DNA of 64,000 bases from Prevotella sp. (GTDB lineage Bacteria > Bacteroidota > Bacteroidia > Bacteroidales > Bacteroidaceae): positions 1-64,000 of the forward strand of contig JAEEHW010000108.1 in NCBI GenBank assembly GCA_016281055.1, written 5' to 3'. A program made the position numbers and the translations under genes. Below, in pieces: positions 17,701 to 25,680 of this stretch. Below the pieces are notes generated by a model. The model saw nothing but the letters and a program-made list of their open reading frames with translations, made no database searches and was not told where the DNA came from. Each line of letters opens with the position of its first letter. Position 1 is the first letter of the stretch.

Positions 17701-18018
17701 ATGAGTACAGAACTCTTAGAGTTGCTGGAGCGTGAAATCGAAACACGCGCCAGAGCATTGGCAGCAGAAATGGTCGCTGCTAATGCGAAACCGCAATTGC
17801 CTTCGGACGTCGCACCGAATGGCGAGTTAATCACCCCTTTCACCTTCGGAGGCGAAAAGCTGCTGACAAGTCAGCAAGTGCAAGCGCTGCTCGGTGTAAA
17901 ATACCCAGCATTATGGGTAATGAACAAGAAAGGCACCCTCAAAAATCGGAAAGTCGGTGCACGAATTTTTTACAATTATGATGATGTGCATAAGCTGATG
18001 AAAGGAGGTGCGTGTTGA
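17701..18018 (+). CDS. Helix-turn-helix / excisionase-like protein
   Basis: 105 residues. An N-terminal coiled segment (LLELLEREIETRARALAAEM) is followed by a MerR/excisionase-type winged helix: GGEKLLTSQQVQALLGVKYP, ALWVMNKKGTLKNRKVG and ARIFYNYDDVHKLM. In Bacteroidetes integrative elements such proteins serve as recombination directionality factors or regulators of excision. Its start lies eight bases after the 16-bp inverted repeat of the leader RNA. The stop is two bases before the ATG of the next gene, with a strong AAAGGAGG inside its last codons. Confidence 0.75.
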   Translation: MSTELLELLEREIETRARALAAEMVAANAKPQLPSDVAPNGELITPFTFGGEKLLTSQQVQALLGVKYPALWVMNKKGTLKNRKVGARIFYNYDDVHKLMKGGAC

Positions 18019-18020
18019 CT

Positions 18021-18368
18021 ATGGATGCAAGAACTGACCAGAAATGGGCAGAAATACTGCAGTATGCCCGTGAACATGCCACCGGGAAGGGGCTGCACAA
18101 GGGTTATCGTTGGCTTCAGGATGCCTACGAAGAATACTTCAACGACCACGAAGAACGTGTCGAGAAGGGCACCATGCCGTCATTCGGTGGTGTTTCTTTC
18201 AGCGACCATAACCGCACAGTGTTCGCTGCTCAGATAGCACGCTCATTGAGATACAACGAAAATGGCTATGGGGGTGCCAGGCTGACAGACGAACAGTTTG
18301 AGAAACTGACCGACACCCTGCAGTACATCAAGGAACACCCACAGCAGAGACAAGAACTTAGAATTTAG
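18021..18368 (+). CDS. Small unrecognised element protein
   Basis: 115 residues from the ATG at 18021 (MDARTDQKWAEILQYAREH). A GTG at 18012 would overlap the upstream gene but lies too close to the ribosome site GGAGG (18004-18008), which is better placed for 18021. The protein is helical, with charged and aromatic residues and no signal or membrane segment. Its position between the excisionase-like and Rep genes suggests a role in element replication or control. I do not recognise the family. Confidence 0.6.
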   Translation: MDARTDQKWAEILQYAREHATGKGLHKGYRWLQDAYEEYFNDHEERVEKGTMPSFGGVSFSDHNRTVFAAQIARSLRYNENGYGGARLTDEQFEKLTDTLQYIKEHPQQRQELRI

Positions 18369-18387
18369 AAAAATGGTAAAAAAAGAT

Positions 18388-18412
18388 CCCCGACAGGGGC
18401 AAATTGTCGGGG
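18388..18412 (+). terminator. Hairpin between small gene and rep
   Basis: Perfect 8-bp stem CCCCGACA / TGTCGGGG with a 9-nt loop, followed after a few bases by ATTTTTTC. It may terminate the HTH operon partly and so separate rep expression from it. Confidence 0.6.
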
Positions 18413-18455
18413 AGATTAAGCATTTTTTCAACGAGTTTCTAAATCTTTTCTCTTT

Positions 18456-19463
18456 ATGGATGCAAAGTTAGTAAAAAAATCTGAGATTCCAAATAATTTT
18501 AGAAATAAACTACAGAAAAGGAATAAATTTAAGTATTTTGGGTATCATCTGGCGGGAATGCTGTATTACCAAAATCCAAATAGCCAACTCGCCAAAGGGT
18601 ACAGGAACACCTTGTATTGCTGCAATATAATAGAGGTGACGGCAGAGGGGCTGGCGAAATCAAAATATTGTAAGAATCGGTGGTGCCCCATTTGCCAACG
18701 AAACAAAATGGGCGCACTCATCAATGCCTATGGGGAGAGGCTGCGGATGGAGAAAGAACTGTGGTTTCTCACACTTACACGCCCGAATGTGACAGCCGAG
18801 AAACTAAAGGCAGAGGTGGCACGCTATCAAGAGCTTTGGCGACAAATAGCCAATAGCCGTGAGTATCGGAAGGCAATGCGGAACGGGGTGATAGGCATTC
18901 GAAAATTTGAATGCACATACCACGGCAGGAAATTCCTCGAAGACGGCACTGCAGACCCTTGGTGGGATACTTACCACCCTCATTTCCATTTTTTCATTTC
19001 CAGCAAAGAGCTTGCCGATTTCATCCTTTTCCTCTGGATGCAACTCAACCCCGAGAGCAGAGATAAAGGTCAAAAATTGGAAAAAGTCGACAAGGAAGGG
19101 CGCTATCTGGAGATATTTAAGTATTTCACCAAATTAATAGCAAAGGATAGCGAGGGCAGGCGTTTCTTCGATGCCGTGCACATGAACACCATCTTTGAGG
19201 CTCTGCAAGGTCGGAGAGTGTATTTTCGGCTGGGCACTAAAAAAGCCTGGGGATGCGACGAGGTGACCGAGGAAGATGAATACCAAGTCGCAACCATAGA
19301 GACAGACGCAACGCCTTCCTTCTATGGGTGGCAAGAGTTCGAAAACGAGTTCGGTTACTACGACATCGAGACGGGCGAGGTACTGACCGAACTTCCCAAG
19401 GAGGGAAGTCTCTATGACATCGTGACCGATAGCGAGCATCGCATCCGCTCCCCCAACATCTAA
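18456..19463 (+). CDS. Rolling-circle replication initiator (Rep_1-like)
   Basis: 335 residues. A cysteine cluster (C72KNRWC77PIC80) is followed by motif I FLTLTRP (104-110), the HUH metal motif HPHFH (174-178) in YHPHFHFFIS, and a catalytic-Tyr motif FKYFTK (Y223). This order matches the Rep proteins of small rolling-circle plasmids, which nick one strand at the origin and stay bound to the 5' end. In an integrative element such a Rep could drive replication of the excised circle, or act as a relaxase-like initiator for transfer. It ends about 160 bases before the GTTATACA iteron-like cluster. Confidence 0.82.
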   Translation: MDAKLVKKSEIPNNFRNKLQKRNKFKYFGYHLAGMLYYQNPNSQLAKGYRNTLYCCNIIEVTAEGLAKSKYCKNRWCPICQRNKMGALINAYGERLRMEKELWFLTLTRPNVTAEKLKAEVARYQELWRQIANSREYRKAMRNGVIGIRKFECTYHGRKFLEDGTADPWWDTYHPHFHFFISSKELADFILFLWMQLNPESRDKGQKLEKVDKEGRYLEIFKYFTKLIAKDSEGRRFFDAVHMNTIFEALQGRRVYFRLGTKKAWGCDEVTEEDEYQVATIETDATPSFYGWQEFENEFGYYDIETGEVLTELPKEGSLYDIVTDSEHRIRSPNI

Positions 19464-19620
19464 ATATATTAAAAATATCAGTTATTTCTTTTCCCTTTTC
19501 TTGAAAAAAACAACTGTCATACACCAGTTGCGAACCGCAGGAAAGAGGGATGCAACACTCTTCCCTTTGCTTGGAAAACCAAAAACGCACAAAATGCCGT
19601 TTTTGTGCAAAAAATAGGTA

Positions 19621-19782
19621 TGTATAACGATGTTATACAAAGTTATACAAAAACAGCGTTTTGTTATACAAAAACGTGTTATACAAAAAATTTAGTTGTT
19701 AGCAAGAAGTCTTTTTGTTATACAACAAAAACTACAAACAAAGAAAAAGTTTCCGTATAACAACGTTATACATTGTTATACA
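19621..19782. repeat. Iteron-like cluster of GTTATACA, candidate origin
   Basis: Seven direct copies of GTTATACA begin at 19632, 19642, 19663, 19678, 19717, 19765 and 19775. An exact inverted copy TGTATAAC lies at 19621 and a near copy at 19754-19761. Most are followed by AA. Clustered repeats in AT-rich DNA just past a rep gene are the normal picture of a replication origin with Rep-binding sites. No gene fits in 19464-20053. Confidence 0.7.
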
Positions 19783-19984
19783 CTTTTTCTTTGTTCTCTT
19801 CTTGAACTGCTCGCAGGCTCACAGTTGAAAATAATAAAACAAAAGGGATATGAAAAGTAAGCTTTTTTGATAAAAAAAGCTTTTCCTTGATAAGTTAGCA
19901 TAACTGCGTTACTTTATCTAATTACATTATAATTTCTGCAAACCGCATTCGTCAATGTTAAAAGAAATCATCAATATACATTAC

Positions 19985-20009
19985 AAATCGTTCGCAAATC
20001 GTTCGCAAA
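19985..20009. repeat. Right subterminal repeat, candidate integrase arm site
   Basis: 25-bp perfect direct copy of 14797-14821, itself two tandem ATCGTTCGCAA units, 45 bp inside the right attachment repeat. Confidence 0.7.
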
Positions 20010-20019
20010 TAAAAGAAAA

Positions 20020-20047
20020 AAGCACTTGCGATTTCTCGTAAGTGCTT
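20020..20047 (-). terminator. Element-supplied terminator for tRNA-Lys
   Basis: An 11-bp stem AAGCACTTGCG / CGTAAGTGCTT (one G-T pair) with a 6-nt loop, followed on the minus strand by TTTTTTCTTTT. It lies 12 bases beyond the tRNA 3' end and replaces the chromosomal terminator that integration moved to 14582-14602. Confidence 0.75.
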
Positions 20048-20053
20048 GATTTT

Positions 20054-20103
20054 CTTTGTACACCCTCAGAGGCTCGAACTCTGGACCCACTGATTAAGAG
20101 TCA
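20054..20103. repeat. Right attachment repeat within tRNA-Lys
   Basis: 50 bp identical to 14609-14658. It rebuilds the 3' part of the tRNA gene, so the tRNA stays functional after integration. Confidence 0.9.
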
Positions 20104-20131
20104 GTTGCTCTACCAACTGAGCTAAGGGTGC
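20059..20131 (-). tRNA. tRNA-Lys (anticodon CTT)
   Basis: 73 nt without encoded CCA. The acceptor stem GCACCCT pairs with AGGGTGT, ending in a G-T pair, with A as discriminator. The D arm is GCTCAGTTGGTAGAGC, the anticodon arm CTGACTCTTAATCAG gives CTT (lysine), and the T arm is CAGAGTTCGAGCCTCTG. It is the integration target of the neighbouring element, which supplies the 3' half of the gene. Confidence 0.95.
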
Positions 20132-20154
20132 GTGTTGTTCCTTAAAAGCGAGTG

Positions 20155-20186
20155 CAAAATTACTCAAAAAAATTGAACCTACCAAA
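20155..20186 (-). promoter_or_regulatory. tRNA-Lys promoter
   Basis: Minus strand: TTTG (20186-20183), exactly 20 nt, TAATTTTG (20162-20155), starting transcription shortly before the tRNA 5' end at 20131. Confidence 0.75.
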
Positions 20187-20249
20187 TTTTTGACAGTATT
20201 TTTACTTTTATTAACACAAAATCTGTTGTTCAAGAAAATAAAATGGTGA

Positions 20250-21017
20250 TTATTCCTCAACAAGCGAAGAAGAAATGGCATCAAAGCTTTCGTCCATAAG
20301 CCGCTGCATGTTCTCAGGCCCCTGCGACTGCGGATATATAGGTTTATGTATCGTAAGCCTCAACGGATGACGATGTATGAAGTGTCCGTCACGCTGCGGC
20401 GGCAGGATGTCATAGGAACCATTTATGGTCATCGGCACCACAGGCAACTGCAGTTCGTCAGCAAGGGCAAACGCTCCTTTCTTAAAACGATTGATGCGCC
20501 CCGTCTTTGTGCGCGACCCTTCCGGAAAGACCATCAGCGATGCTCCGCCCTGCAGTACTTTTTCTGCCCTGCGATATGTAGAGCGCACGGCTCCGGGATT
20601 GCCTTTGTCAACATATATATACCCAGCCTTACGGGCACCTATGCCTACAAACGGTATTTTCTCAAGCGAGCGTTTCAACATCCAGCGTATCTCCGCCCCA
20701 AGGAATCCACACACAAGGAAGATGTCATAAGCCCCCTGATGGTTGGCCACAAACACATACGAAGTGTCTTTGTCGAAATTCTCTCTTCCCTCCACGGTAA
20801 CAGGAATGAGCGATGCCCATATTATGACACGGCCCCACCAGCGTGAAGCGAAAGAGCCCCACCAGTCGCCATACTTGCCTGTCAAAGGACACATCACAGC
20901 CATGGTGGTACCGGCCCAGGCGCTCATGATTATCACCACCGGGCACACCACAACTATCTGATATAATTTATACAACTTATCTAAAATCCACCTGCTCACC
21001 ATATTTCCTTTCATCAA
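20250..21017 (-). CDS. plsC: 1-acyl-sn-glycerol-3-phosphate acyltransferase
   Basis: 255 residues, normal for PlsC, which adds the second acyl chain to lysophosphatidic acid to make phosphatidic acid at the inner membrane. Hydrophobic N-terminal helix (IVVVCPVVIIMSAWAGTT), the catalytic motif NHQGAYD (H-x4-D form) and the substrate motif FPEGSRTKTGRI are present. The frame overlaps the end of pyrC by 41 bases when started at 21017; an inner ATG at 21002 (MVSRWILDKL) would reduce this. It is the last gene of the DUF4369-pyrC-plsC run. Confidence 0.92.
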   Translation of the reverse strand: MMKGNMVSRWILDKLYKLYQIVVVCPVVIIMSAWAGTTMAVMCPLTGKYGDWWGSFASRWWGRVIIWASLIPVTVEGRENFDKDTSYVFVANHQGAYDIFLVCGFLGAEIRWMLKRSLEKIPFVGIGARKAGYIYVDKGNPGAVRSTYRRAEKVLQGGASLMVFPEGSRTKTGRINRFKKGAFALADELQLPVVPMTINGSYDILPPQRDGHFIHRHPLRLTIHKPIYPQSQGPENMQRLMDESFDAISSSLVEE

Positions 21018-22323
21018 AAACTCCGTCGTTGTATATCACATTTCCATTGACCACCGTCTGGCAAACTTGCCAGTTAAACTGCCTACCCTCAAGCGGACTC
21101 CATCCGCATTTGCTCTGTATTCTGTTTGGCGTCAGCGTCCAGGGGGCATCACAGCGTCTCACCACCGCAATGTCGGCTTTGTATCCGGGACGAAGGAATC
21201 CACGTTCTCTTACACCAAAGAGCACTGCCTGATTATGGCACATCAAATCCACAAGGTGCTCCATTGTAAGCACTCCCTCATCAACGAGCGACAGCATGCT
21301 TACGAGTGAGAACTGCACCATCGGCATACCCGACATAGCATGTGCCGCCCCACCCTGTTTCTCTTCAATCGTATGTGGCGCATGGTCTGTTGATACTGTA
21401 GTGATTTTAGCATTGCCTAATGACAGTGCCTTACGCAGCGCATCTCTGTCTTTCGTCATCTTCACGGCTGGATTGCATTTTATCCGTGCACCGAGAACAT
21501 CATAGTCTGGCGCTGCAAACATCAAGTGCGCCACAGTGGCTTCACCTGAAACATTCCCACCAAGCATGGACAGCTCTTTCTCCGTACTCACATGGGCTAT
21601 ATGGAAACGCGTACCGTGTTTTTTTGCCAAACGCACTCCTAGTTCTGAAGATTTAACGCATGCCTCTTCGCTACGTATCAACGGATGCAGCCTTACATCC
21701 GGGTCATCACAGCCTGTCACCTGTTTATAATAGGCCATGTTGGCGTTTATCACTTCCGTATCTTCACAATGCGCCATCAGCGGCAGGTCTTTTTCTTTCG
21801 CCAATGCAAACACTGCGTCAAGCGCTTCTTCCTGGTCAACGAGCATATTGCCCGTAGAGGAACCCATAAACAGTTTTATGCCGGGAACAGCATGAACGTC
21901 AAGACGGCGCAACTCTTCTATGTTGTCATTGGTAGCCCCTGGAAAGAATGCGTAATTCACATGCATCTTTCCGCTTGCAGTATGTTGTTTTTCTGCAAGT
22001 GCGGCAAGCGTCGTGGTCTGCGGTTTTGTATTGGGCATGTCAAAGACTGTCGTCACGCCGCCGTATGCCGCCGCCCTACTTTCGGTTTCCATGTCGGCCT
22101 TATGCGTAAGCCCCGGCTCGCGAAAATGCACATGCGAGTCTATGACACCCGGCATGACGTATGCTCCTTCGGCATCAATGATAACATCAAAGGAATTGGC
22201 ACAACAAGTGTCAATTCCTTTGTCATATATCTCTTTTATACGGTCGTTTTCGATTACGAGGTCTGCCTTTCTGCACGTTCCCTCGTTCACCATCGTACCG
22301 CCTTTTATCAATATTCTCATCAT
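20977..22323 (-). CDS. pyrC: Dihydroorotase
   Basis: 448 residues. The zinc-binding signature DSHVHFREPGLTHKADMETE and the conserved YGGVTTVFDMPNTKP show a dihydroorotase, which closes carbamoyl aspartate to dihydroorotate in pyrimidine synthesis. Other active-site elements are HCED and the late STDHAPH motif. Length and motifs fit the class I type common in Bacteroidetes. Its start overlaps the DUF4369 gene stop by four bases, and its end overlaps plsC. Confidence 0.95.
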   Translation of the reverse strand: MMRILIKGGTMVNEGTCRKADLVIENDRIKEIYDKGIDTCCANSFDVIIDAEGAYVMPGVIDSHVHFREPGLTHKADMETESRAAAYGGVTTVFDMPNTKPQTTTLAALAEKQHTASGKMHVNYAFFPGATNDNIEELRRLDVHAVPGIKLFMGSSTGNMLVDQEEALDAVFALAKEKDLPLMAHCEDTEVINANMAYYKQVTGCDDPDVRLHPLIRSEEACVKSSELGVRLAKKHGTRFHIAHVSTEKELSMLGGNVSGEATVAHLMFAAPDYDVLGARIKCNPAVKMTKDRDALRKALSLGNAKITTVSTDHAPHTIEEKQGGAAHAMSGMPMVQFSLVSMLSLVDEGVLTMEHLVDLMCHNQAVLFGVRERGFLRPGYKADIAVVRRCDAPWTLTPNRIQSKCGWSPLEGRQFNWQVCQTVVNGNVIYNDGVFDERKYGEQVDFR

Positions 22324-23114
22324 TCCTGTGGTTTAGCCATTTCGTTTGGTGTCATCGGTGGCGGCATACTGCCCTGCACTTCTTGCGGCAACGGCGGAGC
22401 CTGCTTCGGTACATCTGCCACGCCCGTCATGATGTCCTGGTTTTGCTTTGCCAGGGTCATATATTCCTTAACGTATGGCGAGTTTTTGAATGTCTCTGTC
22501 GCCTTCGTCATCAAAGCATCTATCCACGGCGTAAGCATCGGATACTGATAACCGCTGGTGGCTATCTGGAACACATAGGGACCGAGGCAGTTGTCGAAGT
22601 TTTCTGCTATGAAAGAGGAAATCATCTTGTCTTCCTGCACCACTAATTTGTTGTGCTGTCCCTCCAGTCGCTGGTTCACAACGTCAATATCTTCTCCGTT
22701 CATGATGGCCTGGCTCTGCTGGTGCGAGAGGTCTTCAAACTGCGACATCAACAATTCATAGCGTCTGTTGAATGCGGTCAGGGTGTCATTGAGCGGTGTA
22801 CCTTTGCATTGCTGTCGTTGTTCGTTGAGTTCTATAATCACCTCACCGTCTTCAAGCACCAGAGGCATCACCGGATCCTCATCAATGCAGAGTGTCACCA
22901 CCTGCACGGAATCGAGTGAACCGGAGAATTTGAATTTACCATGCACCACCTCACACGAATCGATATTCACCAACTCGTCGTTGACGATGCCTTTAAGGTA
23001 AAGCATGTGTCCATCTATATTCTGCAGGCTCGACGTGCCGGTGACATTGTATTTCGTACATGACATCAGCATGAGCAAGCCCATCAAAGATACAAAAGAG
23101 TAGTATTTCTTCAT
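22320..23114 (-). CDS. DUF4369-domain lipoprotein
   Basis: 264 residues. Lipoprotein signal with Cys19 (LMLMSCTK). The first half matches the DUF4369 beta-sandwich (GHMLYLKGIVNDELVNIDS, then FKFSGSLDS), often found before thioredoxin-like domains in Bacteroidetes; no CxxC thioredoxin domain follows. The second half is helical and ends in a Pro-rich tail (PPLPQEVQGSMPPPMTP). Function unknown, probably periplasmic or on the outer membrane. It heads the operon with pyrC and plsC. Confidence 0.8.
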   Translation of the reverse strand: MKKYYSFVSLMGLLMLMSCTKYNVTGTSSLQNIDGHMLYLKGIVNDELVNIDSCEVVHGKFKFSGSLDSVQVVTLCIDEDPVMPLVLEDGEVIIELNEQRQQCKGTPLNDTLTAFNRRYELLMSQFEDLSHQQSQAIMNGEDIDVVNQRLEGQHNKLVVQEDKMISSFIAENFDNCLGPYVFQIATSGYQYPMLTPWIDALMTKATETFKNSPYVKEYMTLAKQNQDIMTGVADVPKQAPPLPQEVQGSMPPPMTPNEMAKPQE

Positions 23115-23133
23115 AATATTGTTTTAGCACTTG

Positions 23134-23141
23134 CAAAAGTA
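23134..23141 (-). promoter_or_regulatory. -7 element of the DUF4369-pyrC-plsC operon
   Basis: Minus-strand TACTTTTG, 20 bases upstream of the ATG at 23114. No TTTG is seen at -33, so the promoter may be weak or activator-dependent. Confidence 0.5.
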
Positions 23142-23247
23142 ATAAGAAATACTGAACTGAAAAAAAAATTTTATGGCTTGTTAATTAATAAGCCAAGCGA
23201 TTAAGTTTTTTTTAGTATCTGCCCCCTTGCATTATGATTTATAAACA

Positions 23248-23715
23248 CTATCGTTTTTTCAATTCGCTTGCAATGCGGTGTGTGGTGTACATCTCAAGTA
23301 TTGCAGCGATGAGCAGTGCCACCACCCAGTTGTTATACACATAATGTACCCAGGCATTATATCCTTCGACGCTCGTCGCTATGTATGGAAAGAGGATATG
23401 GAAATTGCTTTCCACCATCAGCAGGGCTGCAAGTATGAAGCACACATCGCCTATCACCATGATGCGGCGCAGACGACGTATGACGATATCCGTTCCTTCA
23501 TATACCTGCATCATCTGCATCAAGGCGAAGAGTATGGCTCCCACGGCAAACACCACGGTGGCTATCTTCACGAATGTCAGTCCTGCCAGCGAGCCGAACA
23601 CCACGCCGCCAACACCGGCCACCATCATCACTGCACCGACAGCGAGAGCCATCGACTGGGTATGTGTCAACTGGCGCAGGCCTGCTGCGTTTTCTTTTCT
23701 ATGTTTCTGTTCCAT
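23248..23715 (-). CDS. Small four-helix membrane protein
   Basis: 155 residues from the ATG at 23715 (MEQKHRKENAAGLRQLT). The frame is open to 23799, but that would overlap the FtsB gene by 62 bases. Four membrane helices are visible: MALAVGAVMMVAGVGGVVFG, then FVKIATVVFAVGAILFALM, then IMVIGDVCFILAALLMV, and WVVALLIAAILEMY. It follows the FtsB-like gene by 22 bases. No functional motif is recognised. Confidence 0.75.
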   Translation of the reverse strand: MEQKHRKENAAGLRQLTHTQSMALAVGAVMMVAGVGGVVFGSLAGLTFVKIATVVFAVGAILFALMQMMQVYEGTDIVIRRLRRIMVIGDVCFILAALLMVESNFHILFPYIATSVEGYNAWVHYVYNNWVVALLIAAILEMYTTHRIASELKKR

Positions 23716-23737
23716 GTTATAACACGCTTGTTTTCCA

Positions 23738-24061
23738 TCACTCTTCATCTGTGCCGGCGTTTTTCTCCGTACTGAGCACAAAGACGTCTTCGTCAGCACG
23801 CTTCATCTTATAACGCTCACGGGCGATGGTCTCCACTCCCTTCAGACTTGCTTCAAAATTATGCAGTCGTATGGAGTCACGTTCAAACTGATCTTCATAC
23901 GACTGCAATTCTGCTTTCCTTTCACTGAGCCGCATGTTCAACATGACAAGAGAGCGCACGCTGTTCTCGTCAACCACTCCTACCAACACCATACCTATCA
24001 CTATAGTGATAAGGTATTTGTGCCTTGAGAAGTAATACCATATATTGTTGATGCGACCCAA
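23738..24061 (-). CDS. Septum formation initiator (FtsB/DivIC-like)
   Basis: 107 residues. A short cytoplasmic N-terminus, one membrane helix (YLITIVIGMVLVGVVD, about 17-33), a coiled coil (about 40-80) and the motif ARERYKMKRADEDVF, typical of the FtsB/DivIC family. These proteins form a subcomplex with FtsL-like partners at the division septum and help activate septal peptidoglycan synthesis. It starts eight bases after the prs stop and is probably cotranscribed. Confidence 0.88.
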   Translation of the reverse strand: MGRINNIWYYFSRHKYLITIVIGMVLVGVVDENSVRSLVMLNMRLSERKAELQSYEDQFERDSIRLHNFEASLKGVETIARERYKMKRADEDVFVLSTEKNAGTDEE

Positions 24062-24069
24062 TGCCTATA

Positions 24070-25005
24070 TTATATAATGTATTGAGACGATATACTCTCG
24101 TTGTTGATGACACGTCTTATAGTCTCAGCAAACATATCAGCAACGCTGAGCTGCTTCACCTTGGCACAACGCTGAGAATATGGGATGGAGTCAGTAAACA
24201 CTATCTCCTCCAATGCAGACTCCTGCACACGCTCACTGGCCGGGCCAGACATAACACAGTGACTTGCCACGGCACGTACCGAACGGGCTCCTGCCTCCTT
24301 CATGATGTCGGCAGCCTTAGTGATGGTGCCCGCTGTGTCAACCATATCGTCAACGATGACCACATCCTTGTCCTTCACGTCGCCGATAATCTGCATCTCT
24401 GCCACCACATTGGCACGGGCACGTGTCTTGTTGCACAATACAAGCGGACAGTCAAGGTATTTGGCAAAGCTCTTGGCACGCTTTGCACCACCCACGTCAG
24501 GCGATGCAATGACAAGGTTCTCCAGTTTTAGGTTTTTCAGATACGGGAGTATCACGCCCGAACCATAAAGATGATCCACAGGCACATCAAAGAAACCCTG
24601 TATCTGGTCGGCATGCAGGTCCATGGTTATGAGTCGGTCTATTCCTGCCGCACTGAGCATGTCGGCAACAAGTTTCGCACCGATTGAAACGCGCGGTTTG
24701 TCCTTACGGTCCTGACGTGCCCAGCCGAAATAAGGTATCACGGCATTGATGGTGCGTGCCGAAGCGCGCTTGGCTGCATCAATCATCAGAAGCAGTTCCA
24801 TGAGATTGTCCGAACTTGGGAATGTACTCTGCACGAGGAACAGGTCGCGACCGCGTATGCTCTCCTCGAAACTGACAGCAAACTCGCCATCGCTGAAACG
24901 GGTTATCACGAGGTTACCCAACGGACAGCCGAGGCTGGCGCATATTTTCTCTGCAAGGTAGCGTGTGGCCGTGCCAGAGAATACAAGGAAAGAATCTTTT
25001 TCCAT
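24070..25005 (-). CDS. prs: Ribose-phosphate pyrophosphokinase
   Basis: 311 residues, standard length. The enzyme makes PRPP from ribose 5-phosphate and ATP for nucleotide, His and Trp synthesis. Signatures seen are ITRFSDGEFAVSFEESIRG, the ATP-binding DLHADQIQGFF, the flexible loop region SPDVGGAKRAKSF and the PRPP-binding loop VVIVDDMVDTAGTI. A frame from 25005 with ATG fits the conserved N-terminus (FLVFSGTATRYLAEKI). Confidence 0.95.
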   Translation of the reverse strand: MEKDSFLVFSGTATRYLAEKICASLGCPLGNLVITRFSDGEFAVSFEESIRGRDLFLVQSTFPSSDNLMELLLMIDAAKRASARTINAVIPYFGWARQDRKDKPRVSIGAKLVADMLSAAGIDRLITMDLHADQIQGFFDVPVDHLYGSGVILPYLKNLKLENLVIASPDVGGAKRAKSFAKYLDCPLVLCNKTRARANVVAEMQIIGDVKDKDVVIVDDMVDTAGTITKAADIMKEAGARSVRAVASHCVMSGPASERVQESALEEIVFTDSIPYSQRCAKVKQLSVADMFAETIRRVINNESISSQYII

Positions 25006-25069
25006 CTATATAGTATTGATTTTTATGATTATCTCTATTAGTTACAACAAATCCGCATATCAAGCATCT

Positions 25070-25675
25070 TCACCCCACGGCTTTGCGCAGTTTCTTGAAA
25101 TGCTCTATCAGTCCCTTGAAATCCACCTCATGCTGTATGCTGAAACGGCTCCAAAGGTCTCCGCATATCACCACCCCGCCGAAACCGAGTTCCTTTGCCT
25201 TGGCGATATTCTCAAGACTCATGCCACCGAGGGCATATACATGCTTGTCTATCAAGCCTGCCTTGCGTGCCGCGCGCATCTCGTCTTCTGTCAGCGAGGC
25301 TTTTGCACCGTCATGCAATGAATCATACAAAGAATGCAGCATCACATAGTCGCACTCCTTCTTCATCGCCTTCAGGTCGTCTATGTTTGGTGTACTGCGC
25401 GTCACATGTCTGCGCATACCGTCCGGCACTGGTTCTTCGGGTCTGTCTATGTGTATTCCCCTGAGGTCAAACTCTTTTTTCAAGAAATAATGCTGATGCA
25501 CGACGATGCGGTCCAGAATGCGCTGTGGCAACAGTGACAGCAGTCGTTCGGCATAGACGAGATCCAACTCCGGCTTGTTCACATGCAGAATGTCAAGTCC
25601 CTCGTCAAACAGTGCGGAAAGTATTTTGTCCTCCTCCACAAAATATGTGGGTTGGGTCATTATTATCAGTTTCAC
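25070..25675 (-). CDS. ThiE/TenI-like TIM-barrel protein
   Basis: 201 residues of the TMP synthase/TenI superfamily: LFDEGLDILHVNKPELD, RGIHIDRPEE, HVYALGGMSLENIAKAKELG and FGGVVICGDLW correspond to its conserved strands and phosphate-binding loops. It is often annotated as thiamine phosphate synthase, but no other thiamine gene is nearby and the Cys-rich or diphosphate contacts cannot be checked here, so TenI-like is safer. The likely start is GTG at 25675 (MKLIIMTQP); a -7 element at 25681-25688 would make the mRNA nearly leaderless. ATG at 25660 is the alternative. Confidence 0.75.
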   Translation of the reverse strand: MKLIIMTQPTYFVEEDKILSALFDEGLDILHVNKPELDLVYAERLLSLLPQRILDRIVVHQHYFLKKEFDLRGIHIDRPEEPVPDGMRRHVTRSTPNIDDLKAMKKECDYVMLHSLYDSLHDGAKASLTEDEMRAARKAGLIDKHVYALGGMSLENIAKAKELGFGGVVICGDLWSRFSIQHEVDFKGLIEHFKKLRKAVG

Positions 25676-25680
25676 GACTG

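Larger units (their letters stand above)
14609..20103. mobile_element. Integrated element in tRNA-Lys with integrase and RCR Rep
   Basis: The segment is bounded by two identical 50-bp direct repeats (14609-14658 and 20054-20103). The right copy is the 3' half of an intact tRNA-Lys gene and the left copy a gene fragment, the classic result of tyrosine-recombinase integration at a tRNA. Inside are an integrase next to the left end, a convergent NYN-domain gene, a structured leader, an HTH/excisionase-like gene, a small unknown gene, a rolling-circle Rep protein, an iteron-like cluster and 25-bp subterminal repeats at both ends. There is no relaxase of a known Mob type, no conjugation gene and no obvious cargo, so it is a compact, plasmid-like integrative element. 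Length is about 5.4 kb plus one repeat. Confidence 0.85.

Noticed and set aside
19621-19782. Possible CRISPR-like repeats in the element
   Set aside because: 8-bp repeats at irregular spacing next to a rep gene fit an origin far better.
21685-22548. A 287-codon plus-strand frame opposite pyrC
   Set aside because: Antisense to pyrC and DUF4369; rich in Cys/His with no recognisable domain.
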